DNA of 64,000 nt from Flavobacterium sp. (GTDB taxonomy: Bacteria > Bacteroidota > Bacteroidia > Flavobacteriales > Flavobacteriaceae). The notes beneath the pieces were generated by a model. That model worked only from the letters and a program-made list of their open reading frames with translations. It was not told the DNA's origin and made no database searches. Below are positions 40,966 to 51,330 of this stretch, piece after piece; position 1 is the first letter of the stretch; every line of letters starts with the position of its first letter. The stretch is taken from positions 1-64,000 of the forward strand of contig JADKDN010000005.1 in assembly GCA_016718345.1 (NCBI GenBank), in the 5' to 3' direction. A program made the translations under genes and the position numbers.

Positions 40966-42906
40966 ATGAGCGAAGAAATCAAGAAGCACAATTATTCAGC
41001 AGATAGTATTCAGGCATTAGAAGGAATGGAGCACGTAAGAATGCGTCCTTCGATGTATATTGGAGATGTGGGTGTAAGAGGGTTACACCATTTAGTATAT
41101 GAAGTTGTAGATAACTCCATTGATGAGGCAATGGGAGGACATTGTGATACTATTGGAGTTGCTATCAATGAAGACGGTTCTATTACAGTTGAAGATAACG
41201 GTCGTGGAATCCCTGTAGATTTACATAAAAAAGAAGGTGTTTCTGCTCTTGAGGTAGTAATGACTAAGATTGGTGCAGGAGGAAAATTTGATAAAGACTC
41301 TTATAAGGTTTCTGGAGGTTTGCATGGTGTTGGGGTTTCTGTTGTGAACGCACTTTCAAAGCACATGAAATCTACCGTTTTTAGAGATGGTAAAATTTAC
41401 GAACAAGAATACGAAAGAGGTAAATCTTTATATCCTGTTAAACAAGTCGGTGAGACCACCAAAAGAGGAACAATGCAAACGTTCTATCCAGACGACACCA
41501 TTTTTACTCAGACTACTGAATTCTCATACGATACTTTATCTGCGCGTATGCGAGAATTATCGTATTTGAATAAGGGAATCACCATTACATTTACAGATAA
41601 AAGAGAAAAAGATAAAGATGGAAACTTTATTTCTGAAGTTTTTCATTCTGACGAAGGACTAAAGGAATACATCCGCTATTTAGATGGAAACCGTGAGCCC
41701 ATTATTTCTCACGTGATTTCGATGGATTCCGAAAAAGGGGAGATTCCTGTTGAGGTAGCCTTAATCTATAACACCAGTTATACAGAAAATATTTTTTCTT
41801 ATGTAAACAATATCAATACACATGAGGGTGGAACGCACTTGCAAGGTTTCAGAACAGGTTTAACACGTTCCTTAAAGAAGTATGCCGATGCTTCTGGAAT
41901 GTTAGATAAATTGAAATTTGAAATTGCAGGAGATGATTTTCGTGAAGGGTTAACTGCGATAGTTTCTGTAAAAGTTGCCGAGCCACAATTCGAAGGACAA
42001 ACTAAAACCAAACTTGGAAACAGAGAAGTAGTTTCTCCAGTAAGTCAAGCCGTGAGTGAAATGGTTGAGAATTATTTGGAAGAAAATCCAAATGACGCAA
42101 GAATCATTGTGCAAAAAGTTATTTTGGCAGCTCAAGCCAGACATGCAGCTAAAAAAGCGCGTGAAATGGTGCAGCGTAAAACCGTTTTAGGCGGTGGAGG
42201 CTTACCAGGTAAATTATCCGACTGTTCGGAACAAGACCCCGAAAAATGTGAAGTATATCTTGTCGAGGGAGATTCCGCGGGTGGAACTGCAAAACAAGGT
42301 CGTGATAGAAATTTTCAAGCTATTTTGCCTCTTAGAGGTAAAATTTTGAATGTGGAAAAAGCGATGCACCATAAGGTTTTTGAAAATGAAGAAATTCGTA
42401 ACATATTCACAGCTTTAGGAGTGACCATTGGTACTGCTGAAGACAGCAAAGCTTTAAATTTAGAAAAACTACGATACCACAAGGTAATCATCATGTGTGA
42501 TGCCGATGTCGATGGAAGTCACATTTCTACTTTGATATTAACGTTCTTCTTTAGATTTATGAAAGAATTAATAGAAGAAGGGCACGTTTATATCGCAGCA
42601 CCACCACTTTATTTGGTGAAGAAAGGGAATAAAAAAGAATATGCTTGGACGGAAGACCAACGCGATTTGGCCAATGAAAGAATGGGAGGAAGTGCCGCAA
42701 TTCAACGTTATAAAGGTCTTGGAGAGATGAATGCGGAACAATTGTGGGAAACTACTATGGATCCTAATTACAGAACTTTACGCCAAGTAACAATTGATAG
42801 TTTAGTGGAGGCAGATAGAGTCTTTTCTATGTTGATGGGAGATGATGTACCGCCACGAAGAGAGTTTATTGAGAAAAATGCAGTTTATGCTAATATAGAT
42901 GCATAA
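40966..42906 (+). CDS. gyrB: DNA gyrase subunit B
   Basis: 646 residues, intact, typical length for short GyrB. GHKL ATPase: RPSMYIGDVG, VVDNSIDEAMGG and GGLHGVGVSVVNALS. The QTKTKLGN loop closes the transducer. The Toprim domain has VYLVEGDSAGGTAKQGRDR and the metal site MCDADVDGSHI. The C-terminal tail has RYKGLGEMNAEQLWETTMDP. With GyrA it introduces negative supercoils. A TATATTTG -7 box lies at 40919-40926; I see no good -33 box. Confidence 0.98.
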   Translation: MSEEIKKHNYSADSIQALEGMEHVRMRPSMYIGDVGVRGLHHLVYEVVDNSIDEAMGGHCDTIGVAINEDGSITVEDNGRGIPVDLHKKEGVSALEVVMTKIGAGGKFDKDSYKVSGGLHGVGVSVVNALSKHMKSTVFRDGKIYEQEYERGKSLYPVKQVGETTKRGTMQTFYPDDTIFTQTTEFSYDTLSARMRELSYLNKGITITFTDKREKDKDGNFISEVFHSDEGLKEYIRYLDGNREPIISHVISMDSEKGEIPVEVALIYNTSYTENIFSYVNNINTHEGGTHLQGFRTGLTRSLKKYADASGMLDKLKFEIAGDDFREGLTAIVSVKVAEPQFEGQTKTKLGNREVVSPVSQAVSEMVENYLEENPNDARIIVQKVILAAQARHAAKKAREMVQRKTVLGGGGLPGKLSDCSEQDPEKCEVYLVEGDSAGGTAKQGRDRNFQAILPLRGKILNVEKAMHHKVFENEEIRNIFTALGVTIGTAEDSKALNLEKLRYHKVIIMCDADVDGSHISTLILTFFFRFMKELIEEGHVYIAAPPLYLVKKGNKKEYAWTEDQRDLANERMGGSAAIQRYKGLGEMNAEQLWETTMDPNYRTLRQVTIDSLVEADRVFSMLMGDDVPPRREFIEKNAVYANIDA

Positions 42907-42956
42907 AATAAGGATTTTGTCAGCTAACCATTTATCATGCTAAAAGCTTTCAAGGC

Positions 42957-43979
42957 ATGAGAAGGATTTTACTAGCTCTTTTATTCGTTTGCAATGTAGG
43001 GTATTCACAATCTATTGATCCAATAGTTTTAGACCATTTAGATGATTTTTTTGTTGATGCAATTTATTATTCAAACAAATTTATAACTCCAGCCACCGAT
43101 GCAGCTGTATATCAGTCATCCGGTGGCTGGATGTTTTCGGCCAAAAAGAATAAACGTTGGAGTGCTACTTTTGGAGTGCATTCCAACATTTTTTTTGTTC
43201 CCAATAAAGACAGAGAATTTGTATTGAATAATACTGATTTCACTTTCTTGAAAATTCAAGATGCAGCATCAGCCACAATTCCAACGGCACTTGGAAATGG
43301 AAAACAAATAAACATTGTGGATATTTATGGGGCAATTAATCCCAATTATCCGATAGAAACTCCAAAAGGAATTAACGAAGATCTAATAATTTATCCCCAT
43401 CTTTCAGGTTCGCTATCGTTAGGTTTTGGAACAGAAGTTTTGGCCAAGTTTGCTCCAAGAACTAAAATTAACAAAGGAGAATACCAAGTTTATGGTTTTG
43501 GAATTAAGCATAATATTAGCCAATACATATCTACTTTAGAATCCAAAAACATTCATCTCGCTATAACGATTAGCAATTCAAAAGAAAACATCAGCTTTGA
43601 TTTTCTCGATATTAAAACCAATTTTGGAACGCTTGGAATCAATAGAATTAACGGCAATATTAATTCATGGCAATACCAAACTATGATTTCCAAAGAATAT
43701 AATAATTTTGAATTCATGTTTGGGTCAATTGTTAATGTTAGTGATTTTAAATATAAATTTTCAGGAGTTAAAGGTACTATTGATCAGGTGATAGATTTTC
43801 CAGGAGGTTCCTCTCAAGCATTTTTGAATGAAAAATTGAAAGCGATTGATAAAGCTAAAATTAATAGTGTATTTGAGGTTTCTGCAGCCTACAATTGGAA
43901 TAAATTATATTTTCAATCCTCAATTGATTTTAATAAATTTGTAAACACAAATTTTTCGATACATTATAGAATAAATTGA
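42957..43979 (+). CDS. Outer-membrane barrel-like protein, DUF6588-type
   Basis: 340 residues, intact. Signal peptide MRRILLALLFVCNVGYSQ. Starts VDAIYYSNKFITPATDAAVY and has the block SGSLSLGFGTEVLAKFAPRT ... YQVYGFGIKHNISQYI, which I associate with DUF6588 proteins of flavobacteria. Alternating strands near the C-terminus (NWNKLYFQSSIDFNKF, TNFSIHYRIN) suggest a barrel. The function is unknown. It follows gyrB by 50 nt and could share its transcript. Confidence 0.65.
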   Translation: MRRILLALLFVCNVGYSQSIDPIVLDHLDDFFVDAIYYSNKFITPATDAAVYQSSGGWMFSAKKNKRWSATFGVHSNIFFVPNKDREFVLNNTDFTFLKIQDAASATIPTALGNGKQINIVDIYGAINPNYPIETPKGINEDLIIYPHLSGSLSLGFGTEVLAKFAPRTKINKGEYQVYGFGIKHNISQYISTLESKNIHLAITISNSKENISFDFLDIKTNFGTLGINRINGNINSWQYQTMISKEYNNFEFMFGSIVNVSDFKYKFSGVKGTIDQVIDFPGGSSQAFLNEKLKAIDKAKINSVFEVSAAYNWNKLYFQSSIDFNKFVNTNFSIHYRIN

Positions 43980-44049
43980 ACTTCTAATGCGTATTTAATT
44001 TTAGAAAGTAATAAACACAAATAAATATAAATTTTTAAATAAAAATAAA

Positions 44050-44982
44050 ATGAAAGTTACAATTGTAGGAGCAGGAAACGTAGGAGCTTCATGTGCTGAT
44101 GTTATTTCTTATAGAGGAATTGCCAGTGAAGTGGTATTATTAGACATTAAGGAAGGTTTTGCCGAAGGAAAAGCTATGGATTTGATGCAGTGTGCAACCA
44201 ATACAGGTTTCAACACACAAATAACAGGAGTTACTAACGATTATTCAAAAACGGCAAACAGTGATGTGGTAGTGATTACCTCAGGAATTCCAAGAAAACC
44301 AGGGATGACTCGTGAGGAATTAATCGGAATCAATGCAGGAATAGTAAAAACGGTAGCAGAAAACATTTTACAATTTTCTCCTAACACCATCATTGTGGTA
44401 GTATCCAATCCAATGGATACAATGACCTATTTAACATTGAAAGCAACGGGTCTTCCTAAAAATAGAATTATAGGAATGGGTGGTGCTCTTGACAGTTCTC
44501 GTTTCAGATATTATTTGTCAAAAGCGTTGAATAAACCTTCAAATGATGTTTCTGCTATGGTAATTGGTGGTCACGGTGATACTACGATGATTCCATTAAC
44601 GCGTTTAGCAGCTTATAATGGAATTCCGGTTTCGCAATTTCTTTCTCAAGCTGAATTAGACAAAGTTGCAGCAGATACGATGGTTGGTGGAGCCACGCTT
44701 ACTGGACTTTTGGGAACTTCTGCTTGGTATGCACCAGGAGCATCAGTAGCGTATTTAGTAGACAGTATTTTGAACAATCAAAAGAAAATGATTGCTTGTT
44801 CCGTATTGTTAGAAGGCGAATACGGTCAATCAGATATCTGTATTGGTGTTCCTTGTATCATTGGACGCAATGGTGTAGAACAAATTTTGGACATCAAACT
44901 TGACGATAGCGAAAAAGAAAAATTCGCAAAAAGTGTTGATGCCGTTCGTAATATGAACGCTGATTTAGCATCTGTTTTATAA
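44050..44982 (+). CDS. mdh: Malate dehydrogenase (LDH-like type)
   Basis: 310 residues, intact. NAD-binding GAGNVGASCADVIS; substrate Arg residues in SGIPRKPGMTREELI; VVSNPMDTMTYL; catalytic His in VIGGHGDTTMIPL. Oxidises malate to oxaloacetate in the TCA cycle. It stands alone, with a strong terminator right after it (45005-45043). Confidence 0.97.
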   Translation: MKVTIVGAGNVGASCADVISYRGIASEVVLLDIKEGFAEGKAMDLMQCATNTGFNTQITGVTNDYSKTANSDVVVITSGIPRKPGMTREELIGINAGIVKTVAENILQFSPNTIIVVVSNPMDTMTYLTLKATGLPKNRIIGMGGALDSSRFRYYLSKALNKPSNDVSAMVIGGHGDTTMIPLTRLAAYNGIPVSQFLSQAELDKVAADTMVGGATLTGLLGTSAWYAPGASVAYLVDSILNNQKKMIACSVLLEGEYGQSDICIGVPCIIGRNGVEQILDIKLDDSEKEKFAKSVDAVRNMNADLASVL

Positions 44983-45004
44983 ACGAAGAAATTAAATTTT
45001 ATTC

Positions 45005-45043
45005 AAGTGGCATCTTTTTTTAATGTAGATGCCACTTTTTTTG
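45005..45043 (+). terminator. Rho-independent terminator of mdh
   Basis: AAGTGGCATCT pairs with AGATGCCACTT (11 bp) across an 11-nt loop; a run of seven T follows the stem. Confidence 0.92.
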
Positions 45044-45095
45044 CTTAAAATCGATTGAAAAAAGCTTTATCTTCGCCACATAAAAACAGAAATAA

Positions 45096-45920
45096 ATGAA
45101 ATATTTATATTTTTTAGCAACTATTTTATTTGTAGTAACCTCTTCTTGTTCAAGTGATGACAGTGATACAGCAGTTAAAGCAGAGCCGATAGGCACTACG
45201 GCGACTAGCTATTTTCCTTTAAAATCGAATAATTTTTGGACGTATAAAACGGAAAATATTTCAGTTAATCCAGTAGTTATTGGTAGAGATTCCATGTATG
45301 TAGGAAATGATTCTATTATCAATTCTATAACGTATAAAAGAATGAAAACCAAAAGTTTGCCAACAGGTTTCTTTTGTGGAGCACTCAAAAACAATGGTTT
45401 GCGAGCAGACGGCAAACGGATAAAATTATCGGGTGACGTTTCTGTAAATATTGGTGCGAGTTTACCTGTTTCTTTTTCAGTAAACGATTTTGTTATATTT
45501 AAAGAAAATGCCTCTAGTCTTGAGCAATTGGGCTCAGTTTCAGGAACGATACTAAATGAAACCGCCTTACCTGGATATCCATTGACCGTAAGCTATACAT
45601 TATTAGCTAAAGAAGATGGAAGTTTAGCAACATTTACATCCAATGGAGTAAATTATACTGATGTTAAAAAAGTGAAGCTAATTCTAAACGTGAAAGTAAA
45701 TGCTCAAGTAGGACAATTTTCGGTAAATGTTTTATCTTCAGAAAATCAAGATGTGCTAATTTCAGAGCAATATTATGCTAAAAATCATGGTTTAATAAAA
45801 TCAGAAACCAACATTAGCTATTCTTTAAATCCATTACTAGCGGAGTTGATTACTATTGATTTCCCATTGAGTAGCAGCCAAACAATTAATGATTATTTGC
45901 TAACCAAGTTGATAAATTAA
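45096..45920 (+). CDS. Hypothetical lipoprotein
   Basis: 274 residues, intact. Lipobox FVVTSSCSSDDSD (Cys ~18) followed by an Asp/Ser-rich linker, the usual flavobacterial surface-lipoprotein layout. The mature part is beta-rich ('YFPLKSNNFWTYKTENIS', 'FSVNVLSSENQDVLISEQYY', 'AKNHGLIKSETNISY') and looks like the many 'DUF-like' lipoproteins that start with 'YFPL..NNFWTY'. The function is unknown. Confidence 0.7.
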   Translation: MKYLYFLATILFVVTSSCSSDDSDTAVKAEPIGTTATSYFPLKSNNFWTYKTENISVNPVVIGRDSMYVGNDSIINSITYKRMKTKSLPTGFFCGALKNNGLRADGKRIKLSGDVSVNIGASLPVSFSVNDFVIFKENASSLEQLGSVSGTILNETALPGYPLTVSYTLLAKEDGSLATFTSNGVNYTDVKKVKLILNVKVNAQVGQFSVNVLSSENQDVLISEQYYAKNHGLIKSETNISYSLNPLLAELITIDFPLSSSQTINDYLLTKLIN

Positions 45921-46255
45921 TGATTTAGAATTAGTAAGTAATTAGAAAACAGAATTTTAAATTAAAGATAGAGAAAAGATTCAGTACAAAATTTAAAAGT
46001 CAATTTTTTTTCTTTCTTTGGTTTGACCAATTTTTGAGTAATTCGTTTCAAAAGTTGAATTTTCTATCAATTGTAATAATTGTGAGATTCTTCATTTTTT
46101 TAATATTATTCTACAAATAAATTGGTTAATCTTTTCCATAATTATATATTTGCACGTTTTGAAAAATGATGCCAACTCAAAAGTATATTTTGAGAAGGTG
46201 TTTTTATTGAATAACCAAAAAACTAATCAAACAGAATTAATTAATTTTAGTAATA
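45921..46255 (+). promoter_or_regulatory. Non-coding leader of secDF with Bacteroidetes promoter
   Basis: 335 bp without a gene. It contains TTG (46123-46125), a 19-nt spacer and TATATTTG (46145-46152), a good -33/-7 pair. Transcription would begin near 46160, giving a ~95-nt leader with no hairpin I can support. The part 45921-46110 is AT-rich with nothing recognisable. Confidence 0.65.
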
Positions 46256-49228
46256 ATGCAGAATAGAGGACTAGTTAAATTTTTTGCAATTTTATTTGCA
46301 TTGGTAAGTATCTACCAACTTTCTTTCACATTCGTTTCTCACAATGTAGAAAATGACGCCAAAGTATATGCGAAAGGAAATTCTGAGAAAGAAATCAAAT
46401 ATTTAGATTCCATCGGGAAAGAAAAAGTATTCAATCTCGGATTTACAGATTTTACTTATAATGAAGTAAAAGATAAGAAAATCAACAAAGGTCTTGACCT
46501 TGAAGGAGGAATTAATGTTCAACTTCAAATTTCAGTAAAAGACATTATTAAAGGACTAGCAAATAACACTAAAAACCCTGTTTTCAATAAAGCTTTAGCT
46601 GATGCTACTGTTAACAGACAAGGAAATCAGGATTATATTGATGCATTTTTTGAAGCTTTTGATAAGGCTTCGGCAGGTACTGTAAAATTAGCTTCACCAG
46701 AAATTTTTTCAAATAAAATCATAGGAGACGAAGTAAACTTTAAAATGACTGATGACCAAGTTAAAAAAGTAATCAGACGTAAAGTTGATGAGTCAATCGA
46801 AAGTGCTTTTGAAGTATTGAGAAAGCGTATTGATAAATTTGGTGTTACACAACCAAACATTCAAAAATTGGGAGAATCAGGAAGAATTCTTGTTGAACTT
46901 CCAGGAGCAAAAGATGTAGATCGTATCAAAAAATTATTGCAAAGTACAGCTCAGTTAGAGTTTTGGGAAACCTACAAAATTGATGATTTAGGAAATTTCC
47001 TTATGGCGGCTAATAATGCTTTAAAAGCTACCGAAAAATCAGCAATAAAAGTTAAAGAAACTGCAAAAACTGGAATTGATACTTTATTGACAAATAAAGC
47101 AAAAGATACTGTTGCAGATACTAAAGAATTAGGACCATTATTAGACAAATTTGTAAGTCAAGGTGGAGGGCCAGTATTAGCAGTAGTAGATCCTAAAGAT
47201 ACTTCAGCTATCAATGGATATTTAAAAAGACAAGACATTAGAGTTTTGCTTCCTGCTGACAAGCGTTATGCTAAATTTGTTTGGGGAAAACCTTCTGTAA
47301 ACATTGATGAAAAAACTAAAAAACCAGTTGAGACGGTTGAATTGTATGCTTTAAAAGGAAACAGAGACAACCAAGCTTCAATGGGTGGAGGTGTAGTGAC
47401 TGATGCTAAAGATTCATTTGATCAATTGGGTAAACCGTCTGTTACCATGCAAATGAATGGTCAAGGAGCAAAAGCTTGGGAAGAATTAACAGGAAGAGCC
47501 TACACTCAAAAAAGCAATATTGCTATTGTTCTTGACGATATTGTGTATTCTGCACCTGGAGTTTCTAGTGGACCAATTTCGGGAGGTCGTTCAGAAATAT
47601 CTGGAGTTTTTGATGTAACTGAAACTAAAGATTTAGCGAACGTACTAAGAGCAGGTAAATTACCAGCTTCTGCTGAAATTGTGCAATCAGAAGTGGTTGG
47701 ACCATCATTAGGACAAGAAGCAATTGACAATGGTACCAATTCAGCTATTATTGGTTTATTAATCGTTTCTTTGTGGATGATGGTGTACTACGGAAAATCT
47801 GGATTGTATGCTAATATTGCCCTTGCAGTTAACTTATTATTCTTGTTTGGAATCTTAGCTAGTTTAGGAGCTGTTCTAACGTTGCCGGGTATTGCGGGTA
47901 TTGTTTTAACCATGGGTACGGCAGTAGATGCGAATATTATTATTTATGAACGAGCAAAAGAAGAACTGCGAGCAGGCAAAACAATTGAAGAAGCGATTAA
48001 AGCTTCATTTGGTTGGAAAGGTGCTATGCGTTCTATTGTTGATGCTAACGTTACTCACGTATTGACAGGAGCCGTTTTATTGATTTTTGGTACAGGACCA
48101 ATTCAAGGATTTGCGACTACTTTATTAATTGGTATAGCGACTTCTTTATTTACTTCTATTTTTATTACAAGAATCCTTTTGGATTGGAGCGTAAATAGAG
48201 GAAATAAATTGACTTTTGTTACTGGATTCTCTAAAAATTTCTTTACCAATTTCCATTATGATTTCCTTGGAGTAAAAAAATACACCTATACATTCTCTTT
48301 AATAGTTTGTATTGTTAGTGTTATTTCATTATCGACTCACGGATTGAATTACGGGGTTGATTTCAAAGGAGGACGAACTTTTCAAGTGCGTTTTGAGAAA
48401 TCAGTTCCAGCCGAAGAAGTTCGTGAAGAATTACTGAAAGTATTCGATGGTAGTGCTGAAGCAAAGATTTTTGGTAGCGACAACCAATTGAAAATTACGA
48501 CAAAATATAGAGTTGATGAATCAGGTACAGAAGTAGATGCGGCCGTCAATAGAATCCTTTACGACAATCTTAAAAAGCATTTCGGACCAGATATGACTTA
48601 CGAAAAATTTGTCAACATTTACGAAGGTAAGAAATTAGGAATCCTTCAAGGTTCAAAAGTTTCTGCGGCAGTTTCTGACGATATTAAAACCAATTCCTAT
48701 TGGGCGGTTCTTGGAGCCATGCTAATTGTTGGTTTATATTTAGTTATCAGTTTCAGAAAATGGCAATACAGTCTAGGTGCGATTGCAGCGGTAGCGCATG
48801 ACGTAATCTTCGTATTAGGAATCTATTCTTTATTATGGAAATACATGCCATTTGGAATGGAAATTGACCAACATTTTATTGCGGCGATTCTAACCGTTAT
48901 CGGATATTCTATGAACGATACGGTAATTGTATTTGACAGAGTTCGTGAGTACATAGGTGGTAAGGCAAAAGGAAACTTCAATCAAATTGTAAACCAATCG
49001 ATTAATTCTACGATGTCTAGAACCATCAATACCTCATTAACGATGATTTTAGTATTGTTAATCATGTTTATTTTTGGTGGAGAATCTATCAGAGGATTTA
49101 TATTTGCTATGTTAGTAGGTATTGTGGTAGGAACGTATTCTTCCTTATTCATCGCAACACCAGTTCTTTGTGATACCATTTCGGATGCTGAACATAAAAG
49201 AATTGAAGAGGAACATAACAAAGCCTAA
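46256..49228 (+). CDS. secDF: Fused protein translocase SecDF
   Basis: 990 residues, intact. The SecD half has the first helix (LVKFFAILFALVSIYQLSFT), the D1 motif GLDLEGGINVQLQI, the P1 periplasmic domain and the helical block beginning AIIGLLIVSLWMMVYYGKSG with GTAVDANIIIYERAKEEL. The SecF half has GLNYGVDFKGGRTFQVRF and IGYSMNDTVIVFDRVREYI. The conserved Asp and Arg in the D4/F4 motifs used for proton-driven pulling are present. The SecD-SecF fusion is normal in Bacteroidetes. It helps late steps of export, including of the many T9SS substrates. Confidence 0.97.
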   Translation: MQNRGLVKFFAILFALVSIYQLSFTFVSHNVENDAKVYAKGNSEKEIKYLDSIGKEKVFNLGFTDFTYNEVKDKKINKGLDLEGGINVQLQISVKDIIKGLANNTKNPVFNKALADATVNRQGNQDYIDAFFEAFDKASAGTVKLASPEIFSNKIIGDEVNFKMTDDQVKKVIRRKVDESIESAFEVLRKRIDKFGVTQPNIQKLGESGRILVELPGAKDVDRIKKLLQSTAQLEFWETYKIDDLGNFLMAANNALKATEKSAIKVKETAKTGIDTLLTNKAKDTVADTKELGPLLDKFVSQGGGPVLAVVDPKDTSAINGYLKRQDIRVLLPADKRYAKFVWGKPSVNIDEKTKKPVETVELYALKGNRDNQASMGGGVVTDAKDSFDQLGKPSVTMQMNGQGAKAWEELTGRAYTQKSNIAIVLDDIVYSAPGVSSGPISGGRSEISGVFDVTETKDLANVLRAGKLPASAEIVQSEVVGPSLGQEAIDNGTNSAIIGLLIVSLWMMVYYGKSGLYANIALAVNLLFLFGILASLGAVLTLPGIAGIVLTMGTAVDANIIIYERAKEELRAGKTIEEAIKASFGWKGAMRSIVDANVTHVLTGAVLLIFGTGPIQGFATTLLIGIATSLFTSIFITRILLDWSVNRGNKLTFVTGFSKNFFTNFHYDFLGVKKYTYTFSLIVCIVSVISLSTHGLNYGVDFKGGRTFQVRFEKSVPAEEVREELLKVFDGSAEAKIFGSDNQLKITTKYRVDESGTEVDAAVNRILYDNLKKHFGPDMTYEKFVNIYEGKKLGILQGSKVSAAVSDDIKTNSYWAVLGAMLIVGLYLVISFRKWQYSLGAIAAVAHDVIFVLGIYSLLWKYMPFGMEIDQHFIAAILTVIGYSMNDTVIVFDRVREYIGGKAKGNFNQIVNQSINSTMSRTINTSLTMILVLLIMFIFGGESIRGFIFAMLVGIVVGTYSSLFIATPVLCDTISDAEHKRIEEEHNKA

Positions 49229-49247
49229 TTGCTTTTTAGATACAGAA

Positions 49248-49278
49248 AATGCCCGATGTGAATCGGGCATTTTTTTTG
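49248..49278 (+). terminator. Rho-independent terminator of secDF
   Basis: AATGCCCGAT and ATCGGGCATT (10 bp) with a short loop, followed by eight T. Confidence 0.93.
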
Positions 49279-49340
49279 GATTGTAATTTTTAAGTACCTT
49301 AGCAAGATACATAATAAGCATTTAAAAAAAATCAGCAATA

Positions 49341-50142
49341 ATGATATCAAGACTATACAAATACATACTAATTTCAGTACTCTTTCTTTGCATGTCGTTT
49401 ACAGAAAGGGAAGAATCCTCTTTCACTTTCGTTCAATTGTGCGACACTCAATTAGGGATGGGCGGTTACGAGCATGATGTAAAATCATTTCAACAAGCAG
49501 TCAAACAAATCAATGCGCTTCATCCTGATTTTGTCGTCATTTGTGGTGATAATTTAGTGCATAATGCAACAGATAGTTCTTATGCGGATTTTAAAGAGAT
49601 TAAGGCTGGTTTTACCATGCCATGTTATTGTGCTCCCGGAAATCATGATGTAGGAAACATCCCAAATGATACCACTCTGAGATATTACAGGAAAACCATT
49701 GGAAAAGATTATTATGACTTCGAGCATAAAGGGTATGCTTTCATCCTAGCTAATTCTCAGCTATGGAAAGTTACCCAATAAGAATCGGACAAACCACGAT
49801 AAGTGGTTTATAAAAACACTCCAAAGACAAAGCCGTAAACAACATCCGATAGTCGTGATTGGGCACTATCCATTATTTACTGTTTCACCAAATGAGGAAG
49901 AAGGCTATTTTAATCTTCCTATTCCAAAAAGGCAACAGTTGCTACAGTTATTCAAAGAATACAATGTTAAAGCGTATTTATCGGGGCATACGCATAAGAC
50001 AGTAATCAACAAGTATGAATATATCCAATTAGTTAGCGGAGAAACTACCAGTAAAAATTTTGATCAAAATCCATTGGGTTTTAGAGTTTGGAAAGTTACT
50101 TCAGATAGGATTGAACAGCATTTTGTAGCTTTGGAGGATTGA
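49341..50142 (+). CDS. Metallophosphoesterase, exported (one frameshift)
   Basis: Calcineurin-like phosphoesterase. Signal peptide MISRLYKYILISVLFLCMSF. Motifs: I FVQLCDTQLGMGG (DxQ in place of the usual DxH), II ICGDNLVHN, III APGNHDVGN, IV VIGHYPLF and V LSGHTHKTV. One break at ~49780 (LANSQLWK / DKWFIKTLQRQSRKQ); adding a base rejoins the halves. The domain covers the whole protein (~267 aa). It resembles periplasmic CpdA-like or 3',5'-nucleotide/sphingomyelinase-like phosphoesterases. The substrate is not evident. Confidence 0.85.
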
Positions 50143-50286
50143 GTTATTTAAGTGCAAGAGTATATAATATACAGACAGACTCAATTTTGATTTTGAGTTA
50201 TTCTGTGATAAATTTTAAACTTTTATAAAATTCATCACAACCTTGTGAAAAAAAAGGTTTTAAAAAAAAATCATCACAAGTTCTAC

Positions 50287-50324
50287 AAATAAAAAATAGC
50301 CATTAACAAAAGCTAATGGCTATT
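50287..50324 (-). terminator. Rho-independent terminator of lgt
   Basis: AATAGCCATTA (50295-50305) pairs with TAATGGCTATT (50314-50324), 11 bp. On the minus strand the stem is followed by a T-rich run, placing it just after the lgt stop. The region 50150-50290 before it contains two TCATCACAA words and otherwise nothing I recognise. Confidence 0.85.
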
Positions 50325-50342
50325 CAATATTTTTTATAAATT

Positions 50343-51269
50343 TTAAACTTCAATCGGTTTTTCAGCATTAAAAATAAAATACAAGCCTACCAATATGAAC
50401 GGAATACTCAACCACTGTCCTGTCGAGAGTAGTCCTAAAGCTTCTTCAAAACCTCCTTGACTTTCTTTAACATATTCCACTACAAAACGGACAGACCATA
50501 ATAAAACTAGGAATAGTCCAAAAAGAAATCCTGATTTCTCCTTTACATTGGTTTTCCAATACAAGAAAAACAAGATAGCAAACACAAAAATATAGCAAAA
50601 GGACTCATACAATTGGGCCGGATGTTTGGCGGGTACTTGTTGCAATAGCTCCGCAAATTGTGGGATGTTGGCAATAGCATGATACGCTTCTTTTGGGCTT
50701 GTCATTTGCGTTTTTGCCATAGCTTCTCTAGCACTGAAATGGTCTCTTACAAATTGAATTCCAAAAGAAGACGAAGTTTCTTTACCCACAATTTCTGAAT
50801 TAAAGAAATTCCCTATTCTCACAAAAATAGCGCCACTAGCAACTGGAATTACAACCCTGTCCAAAACCCAAAGTAAGGGTCTGTTCATGACATTTTTACT
50901 AAAATAATACATCGCCACAATTATAGCTATTGCAGCTCCATGACTCGCTAACCCCTGAAAACCGGTGAACTCAAAATGGGGTTCAAATCGAAACGGCAAT
51001 AAAATCTCGGATAAATGATTCCTGTAATATTCCCAATCATAGAAAAAAACATGACCTAAACGAGCACCCAATAAGGTAGCTAGAACGGTCCAAATAAATA
51101 GGGAATCTAGTTTCTCCAGTGATTCATTTTCGTTTTCAAAGATTCTTTTCATGATGTACCACCCTAAACCAAAGGCAATCACAAACATGAGGCTATAATA
51201 TCTAATTACAAAAAAACCTAAATCTATTCCTTCAGAGGGATTCCAAACTATACTTAATGATGGTGCCAT
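50343..51269 (-). CDS. lgt: Prolipoprotein diacylglyceryl transferase
   Basis: 308 residues, intact. Seven-helix integral membrane enzyme that attaches diacylglycerol to the lipobox Cys, needed for the lipoproteins seen here (M28 peptidase, beta-helix protein, 45096 protein). Visible landmarks: YYSLMFVIAFGLGWYIMKRI, the ARLGHVFFYDWEYY block, GLASHGAAIAIIVAMYYFSK, the Lgt signature region VASGAIFVRIGNFFNSEIVG with Arg and Asn conserved, and KHPAQLYESFCYIFVF. It lies at the end of the minus-strand run folE-IVP-cysS-yidD-lgt. Confidence 0.95.
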   Translation of the reverse strand: MAPSLSIVWNPSEGIDLGFFVIRYYSLMFVIAFGLGWYIMKRIFENENESLEKLDSLFIWTVLATLLGARLGHVFFYDWEYYRNHLSEILLPFRFEPHFEFTGFQGLASHGAAIAIIVAMYYFSKNVMNRPLLWVLDRVVIPVASGAIFVRIGNFFNSEIVGKETSSSFGIQFVRDHFSAREAMAKTQMTSPKEAYHAIANIPQFAELLQQVPAKHPAQLYESFCYIFVFAILFFLYWKTNVKEKSGFLFGLFLVLLWSVRFVVEYVKESQGGFEEALGLLSTGQWLSIPFILVGLYFIFNAEKPIEV

Positions 51270-51330
51270 TTTTTATTGTATTATTTAGCGTAAAAATAAA
51301 GATTTAAAATAAATTTAAATCAAAAATTAG

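Noticed and set aside
50150..50290. Repeated TCATCACAA words and a CACAACCTTGTG palindrome, possible operator or small RNA
   Set aside because: Only two short copies in AT-rich DNA, no promoter and no stable extended fold; could be chance.
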